64,000 nucleotides of DNA from AC-56 sp963702195 (GTDB lineage: Bacteria > Actinomycetota > Thermoleophilia > Solirubrobacterales > 70-9): assembly GCA_963702195.1 (NCBI GenBank), contig OY969725.1, forward strand, positions 2,666,001 through 2,730,000, written 5' to 3'. Below are positions 15,584 to 25,151 of the stretch, piece by piece (the first letter of the stretch is position 1; every line of letters begins with the position of its first letter). The notes below the pieces were generated by a model. The model ran no database searches, was not told the DNA's origin, and worked only from the letters and a program-made list of their open reading frames with translations. Both the position numbers and the translations under genes were made by a program.

Positions 15584-17794
15584 ATGGTCACTCGAGCTGG
15601 GACAGGCCCGCATCGCGGCATCGTCGCGCGCCTTGCCGCGACCGCCATCCGACACCGGCGGATCGTCCTGATCTCCTGGGTGGTTCTCCTGATCGCCGTG
15701 TCGTTCGGGGCGAAGGCCGTGGGCACCAGGCAGGCGACCAACTTCTCGCTTCCCGGAACCGACACCCAGCGGGCGCTGGACCTGCTGGAGCGCGAGTTCC
15801 CGTCCGAGGCGGGCGACACCGATCAGATCGTGTTCCAGGCCAAGTCCGGGCGCGTCGACGCCCCCTCGATCCGTTCGCAGATCACGCCGATGCTGCGGCA
15901 GGTGGCCAAGGTGCCCCACGTCGCCAGCGTGATCAGCCCCTTCAGCCCGGCCGGGTCCGACGCGATCTCCAAGGACGACCGCATCGCCTTCGCGACTGTC
16001 AACTTCGACCAGCGCGCCAACCAGCTCCCCAAGTCCGCCATCGACCAGGTGATCTCGCTCGGCGAGGGCGCCCGGTCCAACGACCTTCAGGTCGAGCTGG
16101 GAGGACAGGCGATCGAGACGGCCCAGCAGCCGTCATTCGGGTTCACCACCGCGATTGGGGTGCTTGCCGCGATCGTCGTCCTCCTGATCACCTTCGGCTC
16201 GCTCATCGCGATGGGGCTCCCGATCATCACCGCCCTCCTCGGACTGGGGACCGGGGTCGGGCTGATCGCCCTCGGATCGCAGATTCTCGACATGCCGGAC
16301 TTCGCCACCGAGCTGGCGGTGATGATCGGCCTGGGGGTGGGGATCGACTACTCGCTTTTCATCGTCACCAGATTCCGGGAGAACTACCGCGCGGGCGCTG
16401 AGCCGGACGCAGCGGTGCTGGCGGCGATGGATACCGCCGGGCGGGCGATCGTCTTCGCCGGCTGCACGGTGATCATCGCCCTGATGGGCATGTTCGCGCT
16501 CGGCGTCAGCTTCCTCTACGGCGTCGCCGTGGCCGCATCGCTCGCCGTGCTCCTGACGCTGCTGGCGGCGCTCACCGTGCTGCCCGCGCTGCTGTCACGT
16601 TTCGGCGCGAGAATCGGGCGCGAAGGTCGGCGGGCCCGCAAGCGCCGGCCCGAAGCGCGCACGGCCACCACGCCAACCGGATTCTGGTTCCGCTGGTCCG
16701 GATTCATCCAGCGTCATCCCTGGCCGTCCGCCGTCGCGGGCCTCGCAATCATGGTCGTTCTGGTCGCCCCGGTGCTGACGATCCGCCTCGGCTCGAGCGA
16801 CGCCGGCAACGACCCACCCTCGACGACCACGCGAAGGGCGTATGACCTGCTCGCCGAGGGCTTCGGCCCGGGCTTCAACGGGCCGCTCCAGGTGGTGACG
16901 ACCGTCCCCCCGACCGGCGGCAAGGGTGCGCTTGCCAGCGTGTCGTCGACACTCGGCAATGATCCCGGCGTGGCGTCGGTGACGCCGCCGCAACTGTCGC
17001 CCGACGGGCGCACCGCGGTCCTCCTCGCCTATCCGACGACAGCTCCCCAGGCCGAGGCGACGACGCAGCTCGTGAACCGCCTGCGAGACAACACCCTGCC
17101 GCCGGTTGAGAGCGCGACCGGCACCACGATCCTCATCGGCGGCGTCACGGCCGGACAGATCGATTTCAGCCACGTCCTGGCCGGCAAGCTCCCCGTGTTC
17201 ATCGGCATCGTCGTGCTGCTCTCGGCGCTCCTTCTCTTGGTCGTCTTCCGCTCGCTGGTGATCCCGGTACAGGCCGCGTTGATGAACCTGCTCTCGATCG
17301 GGGCTTCGCTGGGCGTGATCGTCGCGGTCTTCCAGCACGGGTGGCTGGGCGGCCTGTTCGGGGTCGAGCCCGGACCGATCGACTCGTTCATCCCGGTGAT
17401 GCTGTTCGCGATCGTCTTCGGCCTCTCGATGGACTACGAGGTGTTCCTGATGTCCCGCATTCACGAGGAGTGGACGCATGGGCGCGAGGCCACGCAGGCC
17501 GTCAGGTACGGCCTGGCCGTCACCGGTCGCGTGATCACCGCCGCCGCAACGATCATGGTCTGCGTGTTCCTCTCCTTCGTCCTGATCGACGAGCGGGTGG
17601 TGAAGATGTTCGGCGTCAGCCTCGCCGCCGCCGTGTTCCTCGACGCGTTCGTGGTGCGCAGCTTGCTCGTGCCGGCCACGCTGGAGCTCCTGGGGCGCGC
17701 CACCTGGATTCTCCCCTCCTGGATGGAGCGCCGCCTTCCGCACCTGGCGATCGAGCCGCCCGAGCCGAGTGTGGACGCCCAGGAAGCCGCTTAG
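15584..17794 (+). CDS. MMPL/RND-family membrane transporter
   Basis: About 736 residues with the duplicated MMPL layout: a helix, a large extracytoplasmic loop, then five to six helices, repeated once. ELAVMIGLGVGIDYSLFIVT and its second-half counterpart FGLSMDYEVFLMSRIHEEW carry the charged residues in the membrane used for proton coupling. Such proteins export lipids or drugs. The ATG at 15584 is chosen because earlier in-frame sequence is low-quality and overlaps pntAa; a variant -10 (TAATCC) lies 7 nt upstream. Cargo is unknown. It converges on the next LLM gene with a 4-bp overlap. Confidence 0.9.
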   Translation: MVTRAGTGPHRGIVARLAATAIRHRRIVLISWVVLLIAVSFGAKAVGTRQATNFSLPGTDTQRALDLLEREFPSEAGDTDQIVFQAKSGRVDAPSIRSQITPMLRQVAKVPHVASVISPFSPAGSDAISKDDRIAFATVNFDQRANQLPKSAIDQVISLGEGARSNDLQVELGGQAIETAQQPSFGFTTAIGVLAAIVVLLITFGSLIAMGLPIITALLGLGTGVGLIALGSQILDMPDFATELAVMIGLGVGIDYSLFIVTRFRENYRAGAEPDAAVLAAMDTAGRAIVFAGCTVIIALMGMFALGVSFLYGVAVAASLAVLLTLLAALTVLPALLSRFGARIGREGRRARKRRPEARTATTPTGFWFRWSGFIQRHPWPSAVAGLAIMVVLVAPVLTIRLGSSDAGNDPPSTTTRRAYDLLAEGFGPGFNGPLQVVTTVPPTGGKGALASVSSTLGNDPGVASVTPPQLSPDGRTAVLLAYPTTAPQAEATTQLVNRLRDNTLPPVESATGTTILIGGVTAGQIDFSHVLAGKLPVFIGIVVLLSALLLLVVFRSLVIPVQAALMNLLSIGASLGVIVAVFQHGWLGGLFGVEPGPIDSFIPVMLFAIVFGLSMDYEVFLMSRIHEEWTHGREATQAVRYGLAVTGRVITAAATIMVCVFLSFVLIDERVVKMFGVSLAAAVFLDAFVVRSLLVPATLELLGRATWILPSWMERRLPHLAIEPPEPSVDAQEAA

Positions 17795-18846
17795 GCCGCG
17801 GCGCCGACGCCGGCCAACTCGGCCAGGCGCTTGACGGTGTTCAGGCGCTGGTCGGGCTCTGGGCTGATCGGCGAGACGATCAGCCGGTCGACGCCAGCGT
17901 CCTCGTAGCGCTTCAGCCGGTCAGCGACCTCGTCCTCGCCGCCAACCAGCGCGGTCGCTTCGACCAGCTCGTCGGGGATCGCGGCGTAGGCCTCCTCGCG
18001 CTTGCCGTCGAGGTAGAGCGACTGGACCTCGTCCGCCACCTCGCCGAAGCCGAAGCGGTGCGTGAGGTCGACGTAGAAGTTGGTCTTGCGGCTGCCCATG
18101 CCGCCGAGGTAGAGCATCAGGCCGGCCTTGACCACGGCCCTCGCCGCGTCGAGGTCGCCATCGATCGCGACCTGGACGGTGGGCGAGATCTCGAGGTCGG
18201 AGCGGGTGCGACCGCCCTTGGCCAGACCCGCCTCCACGTGCTCGTCCCAGGTCGCCCGGAAGGCGTCGGGCGAGGAGAAGATCGGAATCCAGCCGTCGGC
18301 GATCTCGGCCGTGATCTCCACCGACTTGCGGCCGATCGCGCCGAGGAAGATCGGGATGTGGTTTCGCACGGGGTGGAAGTTGAGCTTCAGCGCCTTGCCC
18401 TCCCCACCCTCGAGCGGGAGCTTGAAGTGCTCGCCGTCGTGCTCCAGGCGATCCTCTCGGGCGACCACCTTGCGGACGATCTCCACGTACTCGCGCGTCC
18501 GTCCCCACGGCTTCGCGTACGGGACGCCGTACCAGCCCTCCGAGACCTGAGGGCCCGAGGGGCCGAAGCCGAAGATGAAGCGGCCCCCGGACAGGGCGTC
18601 GATCGTACAGCCGGCCATCGCCGCCGCAGCCGGAGCGCGCGCGGGCACCTGCATGATCGCGGCGCCCAGCTGGATCGTCTCCGTCTGCGGCGCGAGCCAT
18701 GCGAGCACGCTCACCACATCGGATCCGTAGGACTCGGCGACCCAGACGGAGTCGAAGCCGGCGCTCTCGGCAGCGCGGACCGCCTCGATCGCCTCGTCGC
18801 CGCGCGGTCCGATCCCCCAGTAGCCGAGATTGAGGCCGAGCTTCAT
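17791..18846 (-). CDS. LLM-class F420-dependent oxidoreductase
   Basis: 351 residues: KLGLNLGYWGIGPRGDEAIE, AAESAGFDSVWVAESYGSD, LGAAIMQVPARAPAAAAM and SGGRFIFGFGPSGPQVSEGW fit the F420-dependent LLM group, of mycobacterial Mer/Fgd-like type. The substrate is unknown. It is distinct from the LLM gene at 3654 in length and motif detail. The start is fixed by TAGGGT 6 nt upstream. Confidence 0.88.
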   Translation of the reverse strand: MKLGLNLGYWGIGPRGDEAIEAVRAAESAGFDSVWVAESYGSDVVSVLAWLAPQTETIQLGAAIMQVPARAPAAAAMAGCTIDALSGGRFIFGFGPSGPQVSEGWYGVPYAKPWGRTREYVEIVRKVVAREDRLEHDGEHFKLPLEGGEGKALKLNFHPVRNHIPIFLGAIGRKSVEITAEIADGWIPIFSSPDAFRATWDEHVEAGLAKGGRTRSDLEISPTVQVAIDGDLDAARAVVKAGLMLYLGGMGSRKTNFYVDLTHRFGFGEVADEVQSLYLDGKREEAYAAIPDELVEATALVGGEDEVADRLKRYEDAGVDRLIVSPISPEPDQRLNTVKRLAELAGVGAAA

Positions 18847-18852
18847 CGCGCC

Positions 18853-18858
18853 ACCCTA
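18853..18858 (-). promoter_or_regulatory. -10 element of a leaderless promoter (LLM gene)
   Basis: TAGGGT on the minus strand, 6 nt (GGCGCG) before the ATG at 18846. Confidence 0.5.
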
Positions 18859-18881
18859 TACGGACCAAGTGAGCGTCGGCC

Positions 18882-18909
18882 GGCGCCGGGGCCCTTGGGC
18901 CCCGGCGCC
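18882..18909. terminator. Strong GC hairpin after the OpuC-type operon
   Basis: A perfect 13-bp stem, GGCGCCGGGGCCC and its complement, with a 2-nt centre. It lies downstream of the importer operon on the minus strand and before the next LLM promoter. There is no U-tract on that strand after the stem. Confidence 0.6.
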
Positions 18910-18950
18910 TGTCCGAGCCAAACCCCTTTTTACTGCAAGCGGCCCGCTGC

Positions 18951-19925
18951 CTACTTGATGTACCCGCTCTTCTGCAGGTAGTTCTTGGCGACCGCTGCGG
19001 GCTCCTTCTTGTCGATGTCGACCTCGGAGTTGAGCTCCTGGATCACCGGGAGGGTCAGGTTCCCCTGAACCTGCTCGATCGTGTCGCCGAAGTCGGGCCC
19101 GGCGTCGTCGGCCACCTTCTTCGACGCGAGGAAGATCACGTTCCCCGACGGGATCAGCTCCTTGTCGTCCTTGAGGATCGTGTACTTCTTCGAGTTCGCG
19201 AGCTGTGCATCGCTCGTGAACACGATCGAGAGATCCGCGTCGCCCTTGTCGAGGACCGTGTAGCGCAGGCCGATGTCCACGGGGATGAACTTCTTGAACT
19301 GCAGCCCGTAGTTCTTCTCCAGCCCCACGAGGCAGTCGATCCGCTCGCGGCACTCGGGCGACCCAGCGAGCGTCATGTTCTGCGAGACACCCTTCAGGTC
19401 CGAGATGTCGGTCAGGTTGTTCTTCTCGGCCGTAGACGTGAGCGTGCCGACGGCGTTCGAGTCGGCGAACGGCGTCGGCGGGTACGCGACGACACCCTCC
19501 TTCGCCAACTTGGCCTTGGCCTGCGTGTACGCCTCCTGGGCGTTCGCCGGTATCTGGTCGGCCGGCACGCTGAAGAGCGAGCCGAGCACGGTGGACGTGT
19601 ACTCCGGGTAGCCGCTGATCTGGCCGTCCTGGATGGCCTTGAGCGCAATCTGCTCCGACCCGAGGTTCAGCTTCTTCTTGACGTCGTAGCCCGCGGCCTC
19701 CAGGCCCTGCGCGTAGATCTCACCCAGGATGTACTCCTCGGTGAAGTTCTTCGACCCGACGGTGATCGTGACCTTGCCGTTGGCCGGGTTGGACTGGATC
19801 AGGTTGTCGGAGCTCGAAGCGCCGGTAGTGCTGGTGCCGCTCCCGCCGCCACACGCGGCGATCCCCATCGCCAGAGCCGCGGCCAGCAAGAAGGCGAACG
19901 CTCCGCGTAGTCGAAGACCTCTCAT
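18951..19925 (-). CDS. Osmolyte ABC importer substrate-binding lipoprotein (ProX/OpuCC-like)
   Basis: About 324 residues. The lipobox GIAAC places Cys25 as the lipid anchor. The mature part begins ITVGSKNFTEEYILGEIYAQ, the classic start of the QAC-binding (OpuAC/ProX) family for glycine betaine, choline or carnitine. NLGSEQIALKAIQDGQISGYPEYT is also typical. The ligand cannot be fixed from sequence. It is the last gene of a four-gene operon with ATPase and two permeases upstream. Confidence 0.92.
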   Translation of the reverse strand: MRGLRLRGAFAFLLAAALAMGIAACGGGSGTSTTGASSSDNLIQSNPANGKVTITVGSKNFTEEYILGEIYAQGLEAAGYDVKKKLNLGSEQIALKAIQDGQISGYPEYTSTVLGSLFSVPADQIPANAQEAYTQAKAKLAKEGVVAYPPTPFADSNAVGTLTSTAEKNNLTDISDLKGVSQNMTLAGSPECRERIDCLVGLEKNYGLQFKKFIPVDIGLRYTVLDKGDADLSIVFTSDAQLANSKKYTILKDDKELIPSGNVIFLASKKVADDAGPDFGDTIEQVQGNLTLPVIQELNSEVDIDKKEPAAVAKNYLQKSGYIK

Positions 19926-19985
19926 CACTCCCTATCCCCTTTCCAGCGTTGGACGTTAAGGCCAACTGAGCCCATCGCGAAGATC

Positions 19986-20717
19986 CTATGCGGACCGGGA
20001 GGCGCGTTGCAGCTTCAGGCCGCGCGGGGTGACGAGCCATTGCACGCCAGCCAGCACGGCTTCGATGGCGCCCGCGAGCACCGCGATCACAATTGCGCCG
20101 GCGACCACGCCATCCGTGCCGTAGGTGTCTGTGCCCGTGACCAGGTCCCCGAGGGTGGAGAGGCCGACCAGCGACGCGACCGTTGCCGTGGCGAAGATGT
20201 TGATCGCGGCGGTCCGGATGCCGGCCATGATCGTGGGCGCGGCGAGCGGCAGCTCGACCCGGAGGATCACCTGCCACGGGCGCATTCCCATGCCTTCGGC
20301 TGCCTGGACGGCCGTGGGATCCACCTGACGGATGGCCACGAATGAGTTGGTGAGGATGGGCGGGACGCCCAGGATCCCGAGGGCAAGCGCCACATTCCCG
20401 AGCCCGATGCCGATGACGGCTGCGAGCAGGAAGACGACCGCTATCTCGGGCACCGCCCGTCCCGCATTGCCGAAGCCCACGGCGAAGTACTCGCCCTTGC
20501 CGATGTGGCCGAGGATCAGTCCGATCGGCAGGCCGACGGCCAGAGCCCCGGCGAGTGCCACGGCACTCACCTCGAGCTGGGTTCGGGCAAAGGTCCAGAT
20601 GAACGGGATTCCTCCGACCGGCACATCGACGTGGCCGCTCCCCACGGCCTGCCGCGAATGCAGGATGAAATCGAACGCGCCAGTGAAGGAATCGATGATG
20701 CTGGCGAGCAGGATCAT
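19986..20717 (-). CDS. Osmolyte ABC importer permease (OpuC type)
   Basis: About 243 residues and five to six helices. The EAA loop reads EGMGMRPWQVILRVELPLAAPTIMAG, the ATPase contact of the binding-protein-dependent permeases. The ATG at 20717 is preferred to the GTG at 20738 because it makes an ATGA overlap with the preceding permease gene, matching the spacing of the other genes here. Confidence 0.9.
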   Translation of the reverse strand: MILLASIIDSFTGAFDFILHSRQAVGSGHVDVPVGGIPFIWTFARTQLEVSAVALAGALAVGLPIGLILGHIGKGEYFAVGFGNAGRAVPEIAVVFLLAAVIGIGLGNVALALGILGVPPILTNSFVAIRQVDPTAVQAAEGMGMRPWQVILRVELPLAAPTIMAGIRTAAINIFATATVASLVGLSTLGDLVTGTDTYGTDGVVAGAIVIAVLAGAIEAVLAGVQWLVTPRGLKLQRASRSA

Positions 20718-21469
20718 CGCGATCTCGCGCGCTGCCACGGCAGCAGGAACCGCTGGCTGAGCACCACGATCAGATCCAGTGCCAGCGCCATCCCGATCGT
20801 CAGGACGCCGACGAGAATGATGTTGGTCTTGAAGTCCGGCTGGGCGATGAGCGGGTCACCGAGCCCGCCGGCGCCCGCAAAGAAGGCGAGCGTGGCGATC
20901 GCCACCGTCGACACGATCGCGATCCGCAGTCCGGCAACCACCTCCGGTGTGGCGAGCGGTAACTCGACCCGCCACAGGAGTTGGCGGTCGGACATCCCCA
21001 TCCCGCGCCCGGCATCCTTGGCGTCGGCGGGGACGTTCGCCAGCCCCACGAGGGTGTTGCGGTAGATGATCTGCAGCGTGTAGGCCGTCAGCGGTATCAC
21101 GGCCGTCCATAGGCCGAAGCCCGTGATCGGCAGCAGCAGGAAGAAGAACGCGATGCTCGGGATCGTGTAGAGAACCCCAGTCGCGCCCAGCATCGGGGGG
21201 ATGAGCGCACGGTGTCGGTGGGAAAACAGTGCGAGCGCCAAGGCGATGATGAACCCCGCGACCACCGAGATCGCCACGATCTCGAGATGCCGGAAGAACG
21301 GCCCCACGTAACGATCGAGGTTGTCGACCGCCCAGCCACCGCAGAAGAGGCCATTCCCACCCACGCACCCGGTTGTCTCGTGTTGGTGGCAGAAGCTCTC
21401 CGGCAGCCCCGGCGCGCACTTGTTCGCGGTATCCGCGACCAGCAGGCTCTTCGCGGCGAGCACGGTCAT
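20714..21469 (-). CDS. Osmolyte ABC importer permease with Cys-rich N-terminal loop
   Basis: 251 residues. A standard permease core with EAA loop AGRGMGMSDRQLLWRVELPLATPEVVAG is preceded by an unusual 45-residue N-terminal segment holding four cysteines (Cys18, Cys27, Cys35 and Cys43 by eye) in CAPGLPESFCHQHETTGC and GLFCGGW. If outside the cell, these could form two disulfides. The ATG overlaps the ATPase stop (ATGA). Confidence 0.9.
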   Translation of the reverse strand: MTVLAAKSLLVADTANKCAPGLPESFCHQHETTGCVGGNGLFCGGWAVDNLDRYVGPFFRHLEIVAISVVAGFIIALALALFSHRHRALIPPMLGATGVLYTIPSIAFFFLLLPITGFGLWTAVIPLTAYTLQIIYRNTLVGLANVPADAKDAGRGMGMSDRQLLWRVELPLATPEVVAGLRIAIVSTVAIATLAFFAGAGGLGDPLIAQPDFKTNIILVGVLTIGMALALDLIVVLSQRFLLPWQRARSR

Positions 21470-22632
21470 TCCGCTGTCGGGCGCTCCACCGCCTCGTGCT
21501 CCTCGCTGAGCGCCTCCTCCGATCCGAGGAACTCGGAGATGATCTCGACCGACAGCACGCCCGCGATGCGCCGAGTCTCGTCGACGACCGGCGCGTACAT
21601 GGTCTCGGCCTGGAGCAGGTCCGACAGCGCATCGCGCATGACGTCATCGCGGTCGATCACGGGATCGGGGGATATGTCCGGTTGCGCCGGGACCAGCTCG
21701 CTCGCGAGGTCGGACTCCGAGAGCCACCCGAGCGGCTGTCGCTCGGAGTCGACGAGCAGCGCGTGCGGCACCTCGGCCCCCTCGAGCTTCGCCCGCACCT
21801 CGGCGGTGGGCTGGCCGACATAGGCGAGCGGCGCCTCCCACAGGTCGATGTCCGAGACCCGCAGCAGGGCGAGCCGCTTCAGTGCCCGGTCGGCGCCGAC
21901 GAAGTCCTCGACGAAGCCGTCTGCCGGCGCCATCAGGAGCTCAGCCGGGGTGGCGTACTGCGCCAGGATCCCTCCCTCGCGCAGGATCGCGACCCGGTCG
22001 CCCATCTTGATCGCTTCGTCGATGTCGTGGGTGACGAAGAGGATGGTCTTGCGGACCTCCGCCTGGAGGCGGAGGAACTCGTTCTGAAGTCGTTCGCGAT
22101 TGATGGGATCGACGGCGCCGAACGGCTCGTCCATGAGCATCACGCCCGGATCCGCGGCGAGCGCGCGCGCCACTCCCACTCGCTGCTGCTGGCCGCCTGA
22201 GAGCTGCGCGGGGTAGCGGTCCACCAGGTCGGGATCCAGCGAGATCAACTCCATCAGGGTCTTGACCCGAGCGTCGACCCGATCACCGTCCCAGCGCAGG
22301 AGATGTGGAACGGTCGCGATGTTCTGGCCGATCGTGCGGTGAGGAAACAACCCCGTCTGCTGGATCACGTAGCCGATCTCCCGGCGCAGCTCGGACGCCG
22401 AGCGATCGCGCACCGATGTCCCACCGACGAGGATGTCCCCATCGGTGATCTCGACCATGCGGTTCACCATCCGCATGGCAGTTGTCTTGCCGCAACCCGA
22501 CGGGCCGACGAAGACGCAGATCTCCCCGGCCTGGACGTCGACGTCGAGCTCGCTCACGGCGGGGTGGTCCGCGCCGGGATAGACCTTCGTCGCCTTTTCG
22601 AACGTGACCGACAGCGCCTCGGCGCGTCCCAC
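21466..22632 (-). CDS. Osmolyte ABC importer ATPase with C-terminal CBS domains (OpuCA/ProV-like)
   Basis: About 388 residues. Walker A GPSGCGKTT is at 43-51, the signature LSGGQQQR at 144-151 and Walker B VMLMDEP at 164-170. Residues from about 260 on form a CBS pair (DRDDVMRDALSDLLQAETMYAPVVDETRRIAGVLS), which in OpuA-type systems senses ionic strength. The GTG at 22632 is chosen because AAGGGAG precedes it and the ABC fold starts shortly after. A TAGCAT -10-like box lies about 35 nt further upstream. Confidence 0.9.
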   Translation of the reverse strand: MGRAEALSVTFEKATKVYPGADHPAVSELDVDVQAGEICVFVGPSGCGKTTAMRMVNRMVEITDGDILVGGTSVRDRSASELRREIGYVIQQTGLFPHRTIGQNIATVPHLLRWDGDRVDARVKTLMELISLDPDLVDRYPAQLSGGQQQRVGVARALAADPGVMLMDEPFGAVDPINRERLQNEFLRLQAEVRKTILFVTHDIDEAIKMGDRVAILREGGILAQYATPAELLMAPADGFVEDFVGADRALKRLALLRVSDIDLWEAPLAYVGQPTAEVRAKLEGAEVPHALLVDSERQPLGWLSESDLASELVPAQPDISPDPVIDRDDVMRDALSDLLQAETMYAPVVDETRRIAGVLSVEIISEFLGSEEALSEEHEAVERPTAE

Positions 22633-22745
22633 GTCTCCCTTGTTGCCATCTCCGGACAACTTCGTGCCGATGCTATTCCTGCGACAGGGCTGAGGTGACG
22701 ATGGACGGCGCTCGGGACAGGCGGCGCTCCGGTATAGATGGTGCC

Positions 22746-25151
22746 GTGGAAGCCGCGTCATTCCAGGGCCTGAGCAACGCCGAGGCGGCTGCGCGCCTGA
22801 AGAGGCTCGGCCTTCCGGAGCAGACGTCCAGCCGCTCGGTCGCCAGCATCGTCGCCGGCAACGTCTTCACCCTCTTCAACGCGATCCTCGGCGCGTTCTT
22901 CGTGATCATGCTCGCGCTGGGGCTGTTCGCCGACGCGCTGTTCGGGCTGATCGCCGTCGTCAACTCGGCCATCGGGATCCGCCAGGAGATGAAGGCGAAG
23001 GAGACCCTCGACCAGCTCGCTCTGCTCGTGGCGCCCAAGGCCCACGCGATCAGGGACGGACAGTACGTCGAGCTCTCCGAGGACGAAGTCGTTCCGGGAG
23101 ACGTCGTGCGAGTCGAGCCCGGCGATCAGCTCGTCGCCGACGGCGTCGTCCGCTCGTCGCGCGGCCTGACCATGGACGAGTCCATCCTCACCGGCGAGTC
23201 CGACGGCGTTCGAAAGCGTGATGGCGACCGCCTGCTCTCGGGGTCGTTCTGCATCGCCGGCTCCGGCTACTACGAGCTCGACGCCGTCCGGGAGCAGAGC
23301 CATGCGGCGCAGGTTGCGGGCGAGGCGCGCACCTTCCGCCATCCTCCCTCGCCGCTTCAGCTGGAGGTCAACAGCGTGCTGCGAGCCACAACGATCCTGA
23401 TGGCCCCGCTCGCCGTCCTGCTGCTCGGAGCGCTCGCAATCCGCAACGTCGCGATCGACGAGGCCGCCCAGACCGCAACCGCCGGCCTCGTCACGCTGAT
23501 CCCCGAGGGCCTCGTCCTCCTGATGAGCGTCACGCTGGCGGTCGCCGCCATCCGGCTCGCGCGGATGAACACACTCGTCCAGCAGATGGCAGCGACCGAG
23601 GCGCTGGCCGCGGTCGACACCGTGTGCGTCGACAAGACGGGGACGCTCACCGACGGAACCCTGAGCCTGGTGTCGGTGGAGGTCGCCGACCAGACGCAGC
23701 CCAAGGTCGCGCAGGAGGCGCTCGCGCGATTCGCCAACTCGGCCGGCGAGCGCAACCGCACGCTCGAGACGATCGCCGAGCGCTATCCGGGCAAGCCCGA
23801 GCGGGTGCTGGCGGAGGTCCCGTTCTCGTCGGTGTGGAAGTGGAGTGGCCTGACGCTCGACGGTCGGGGCGCCGGCGCCAGCTACGTGCTGGGCGCGCCA
23901 GACGTGCTCGCCTCCTCGGGCGCTCTCCAGCTCCCGCCATCGCTCCAGCGGACGCTCAACCAGCACACCGCCGCGGGCAGGCGGGTCGTCGCCTTCGCCG
24001 AAGCCCGCGGGCCGCTCCCGGACGATCCCGGTAGCCAGCCGCCGCCGCCGTTGGAGCCCCGGGCGTTGATCGTGCTGGAGGAGCAGCTCCGCGCCGACGC
24101 GGCGGAGACGATCGAGTTCCTGCGTGAGCAGAACGTGGACCTCAAGCTGATCTCGGGCGATGCCCGCCAAACTGTCACCGCCGTCGCCCACGCCGTCGGC
24201 GTGCCGCGGGAGGCGGGGGTGATCGAGGGACCCGAGCTGCCCGCCGACAACGAGGGCCTGGCGGCGGCGGCCGAGAGCAACACCATCTTCTGCCGCATCA
24301 CCCCGGACCAGAAGAAGGCGCTGGTGGGTGCGCTGGCCGCCAGTGGCCGGTTCACCGGGATGATCGGCGACGGCGTCAACGACGTCCCGGCGCTCAAGCA
24401 GGCGAGGCTCGCCGTGGCAATGGGCTCGGGCAGCCAGGTCACCAAGGGAATCGCCGACATCGTGCTGCTCCGCGACCAGTTCTCGATGCTCCCGCGCGCC
24501 GTCGGCGAGGGGCGCCGCATCGCCCGCAACATCCACCGCCTTGGCCGCCTCTACGCGACCAAGACGATCTACGCCGGCATCCTGATCCTGATCACCGCGA
24601 TCTTCGGGTTCACCTTTCCCTTCCTTCCGCGCCAGCTGACCGTGGCCGCCCTGCTCACGATCGGCATCCCCTCGTTCGTGCTCGCGCTCGCGCCCAGCGA
24701 GGGGCCTCTCTACCGAGGACGCCTGCTACGGGCGCTCGCGGCCTTCGCCGTCCCCGCAGGCGGCGGCATAGCCGTGGGGTCGCTGCTCTGCTACTTCCTC
24801 GTCCGCGTCGGGGGGACCCTGGACGAAGGGCGAACCGCCGCGACAACCACGCTGATCGTGCTGGGCCTGTGCTTCATCCTGCTGCTGGAACGCGGCCCGG
24901 GCCGCGAGCACATCACCATCCAGAGTTACATGCTTGCCATGGTCGCCGGACTCGGAGCCCTGTACGCGCTTATCCTCGCCGCTGCGCCCGTGCGGTCCTT
25001 CTTCGACCTCCAGCTGCTCTCGGCCGGGCAGTGGTTCCTCTGCCTCCTGTGCGTCGCGGCCGGATTGGTGCTCGCGGCGCTCGCCTGGAGGCTTCCGTAC
25101 ATCCAAATGCTCGAGGTGCCGGCCCCGGGTGAGCCGGAGGTCGAGACGTGA
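22746..25151 (+). CDS. P-type cation-transporting ATPase (CtpE-like)
   Basis: About 801 residues, near the length of mycobacterial CtpE, a calcium transporter. The actuator motif LTGES is present, the phosphorylated Asp is Asp296 in CVDKTGTLTD, TLIPEGLVLLMS is the PEGL ion-site helix, and MIGDGVNDVPALKQA is the hinge. Heavy-metal CXXC domains are absent. The ion is therefore inferred as calcium or similar. The start GTG follows TATAGAT by a few bases; an ATG at 22701 is the alternative. The stop overlaps the pyruvate kinase start (GTGA). Confidence 0.92.
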   Translation: MEAASFQGLSNAEAAARLKRLGLPEQTSSRSVASIVAGNVFTLFNAILGAFFVIMLALGLFADALFGLIAVVNSAIGIRQEMKAKETLDQLALLVAPKAHAIRDGQYVELSEDEVVPGDVVRVEPGDQLVADGVVRSSRGLTMDESILTGESDGVRKRDGDRLLSGSFCIAGSGYYELDAVREQSHAAQVAGEARTFRHPPSPLQLEVNSVLRATTILMAPLAVLLLGALAIRNVAIDEAAQTATAGLVTLIPEGLVLLMSVTLAVAAIRLARMNTLVQQMAATEALAAVDTVCVDKTGTLTDGTLSLVSVEVADQTQPKVAQEALARFANSAGERNRTLETIAERYPGKPERVLAEVPFSSVWKWSGLTLDGRGAGASYVLGAPDVLASSGALQLPPSLQRTLNQHTAAGRRVVAFAEARGPLPDDPGSQPPPPLEPRALIVLEEQLRADAAETIEFLREQNVDLKLISGDARQTVTAVAHAVGVPREAGVIEGPELPADNEGLAAAAESNTIFCRITPDQKKALVGALAASGRFTGMIGDGVNDVPALKQARLAVAMGSGSQVTKGIADIVLLRDQFSMLPRAVGEGRRIARNIHRLGRLYATKTIYAGILILITAIFGFTFPFLPRQLTVAALLTIGIPSFVLALAPSEGPLYRGRLLRALAAFAVPAGGGIAVGSLLCYFLVRVGGTLDEGRTAATTTLIVLGLCFILLLERGPGREHITIQSYMLAMVAGLGALYALILAAAPVRSFFDLQLLSAGQWFLCLLCVAAGLVLAALAWRLPYIQMLEVPAPGEPEVET

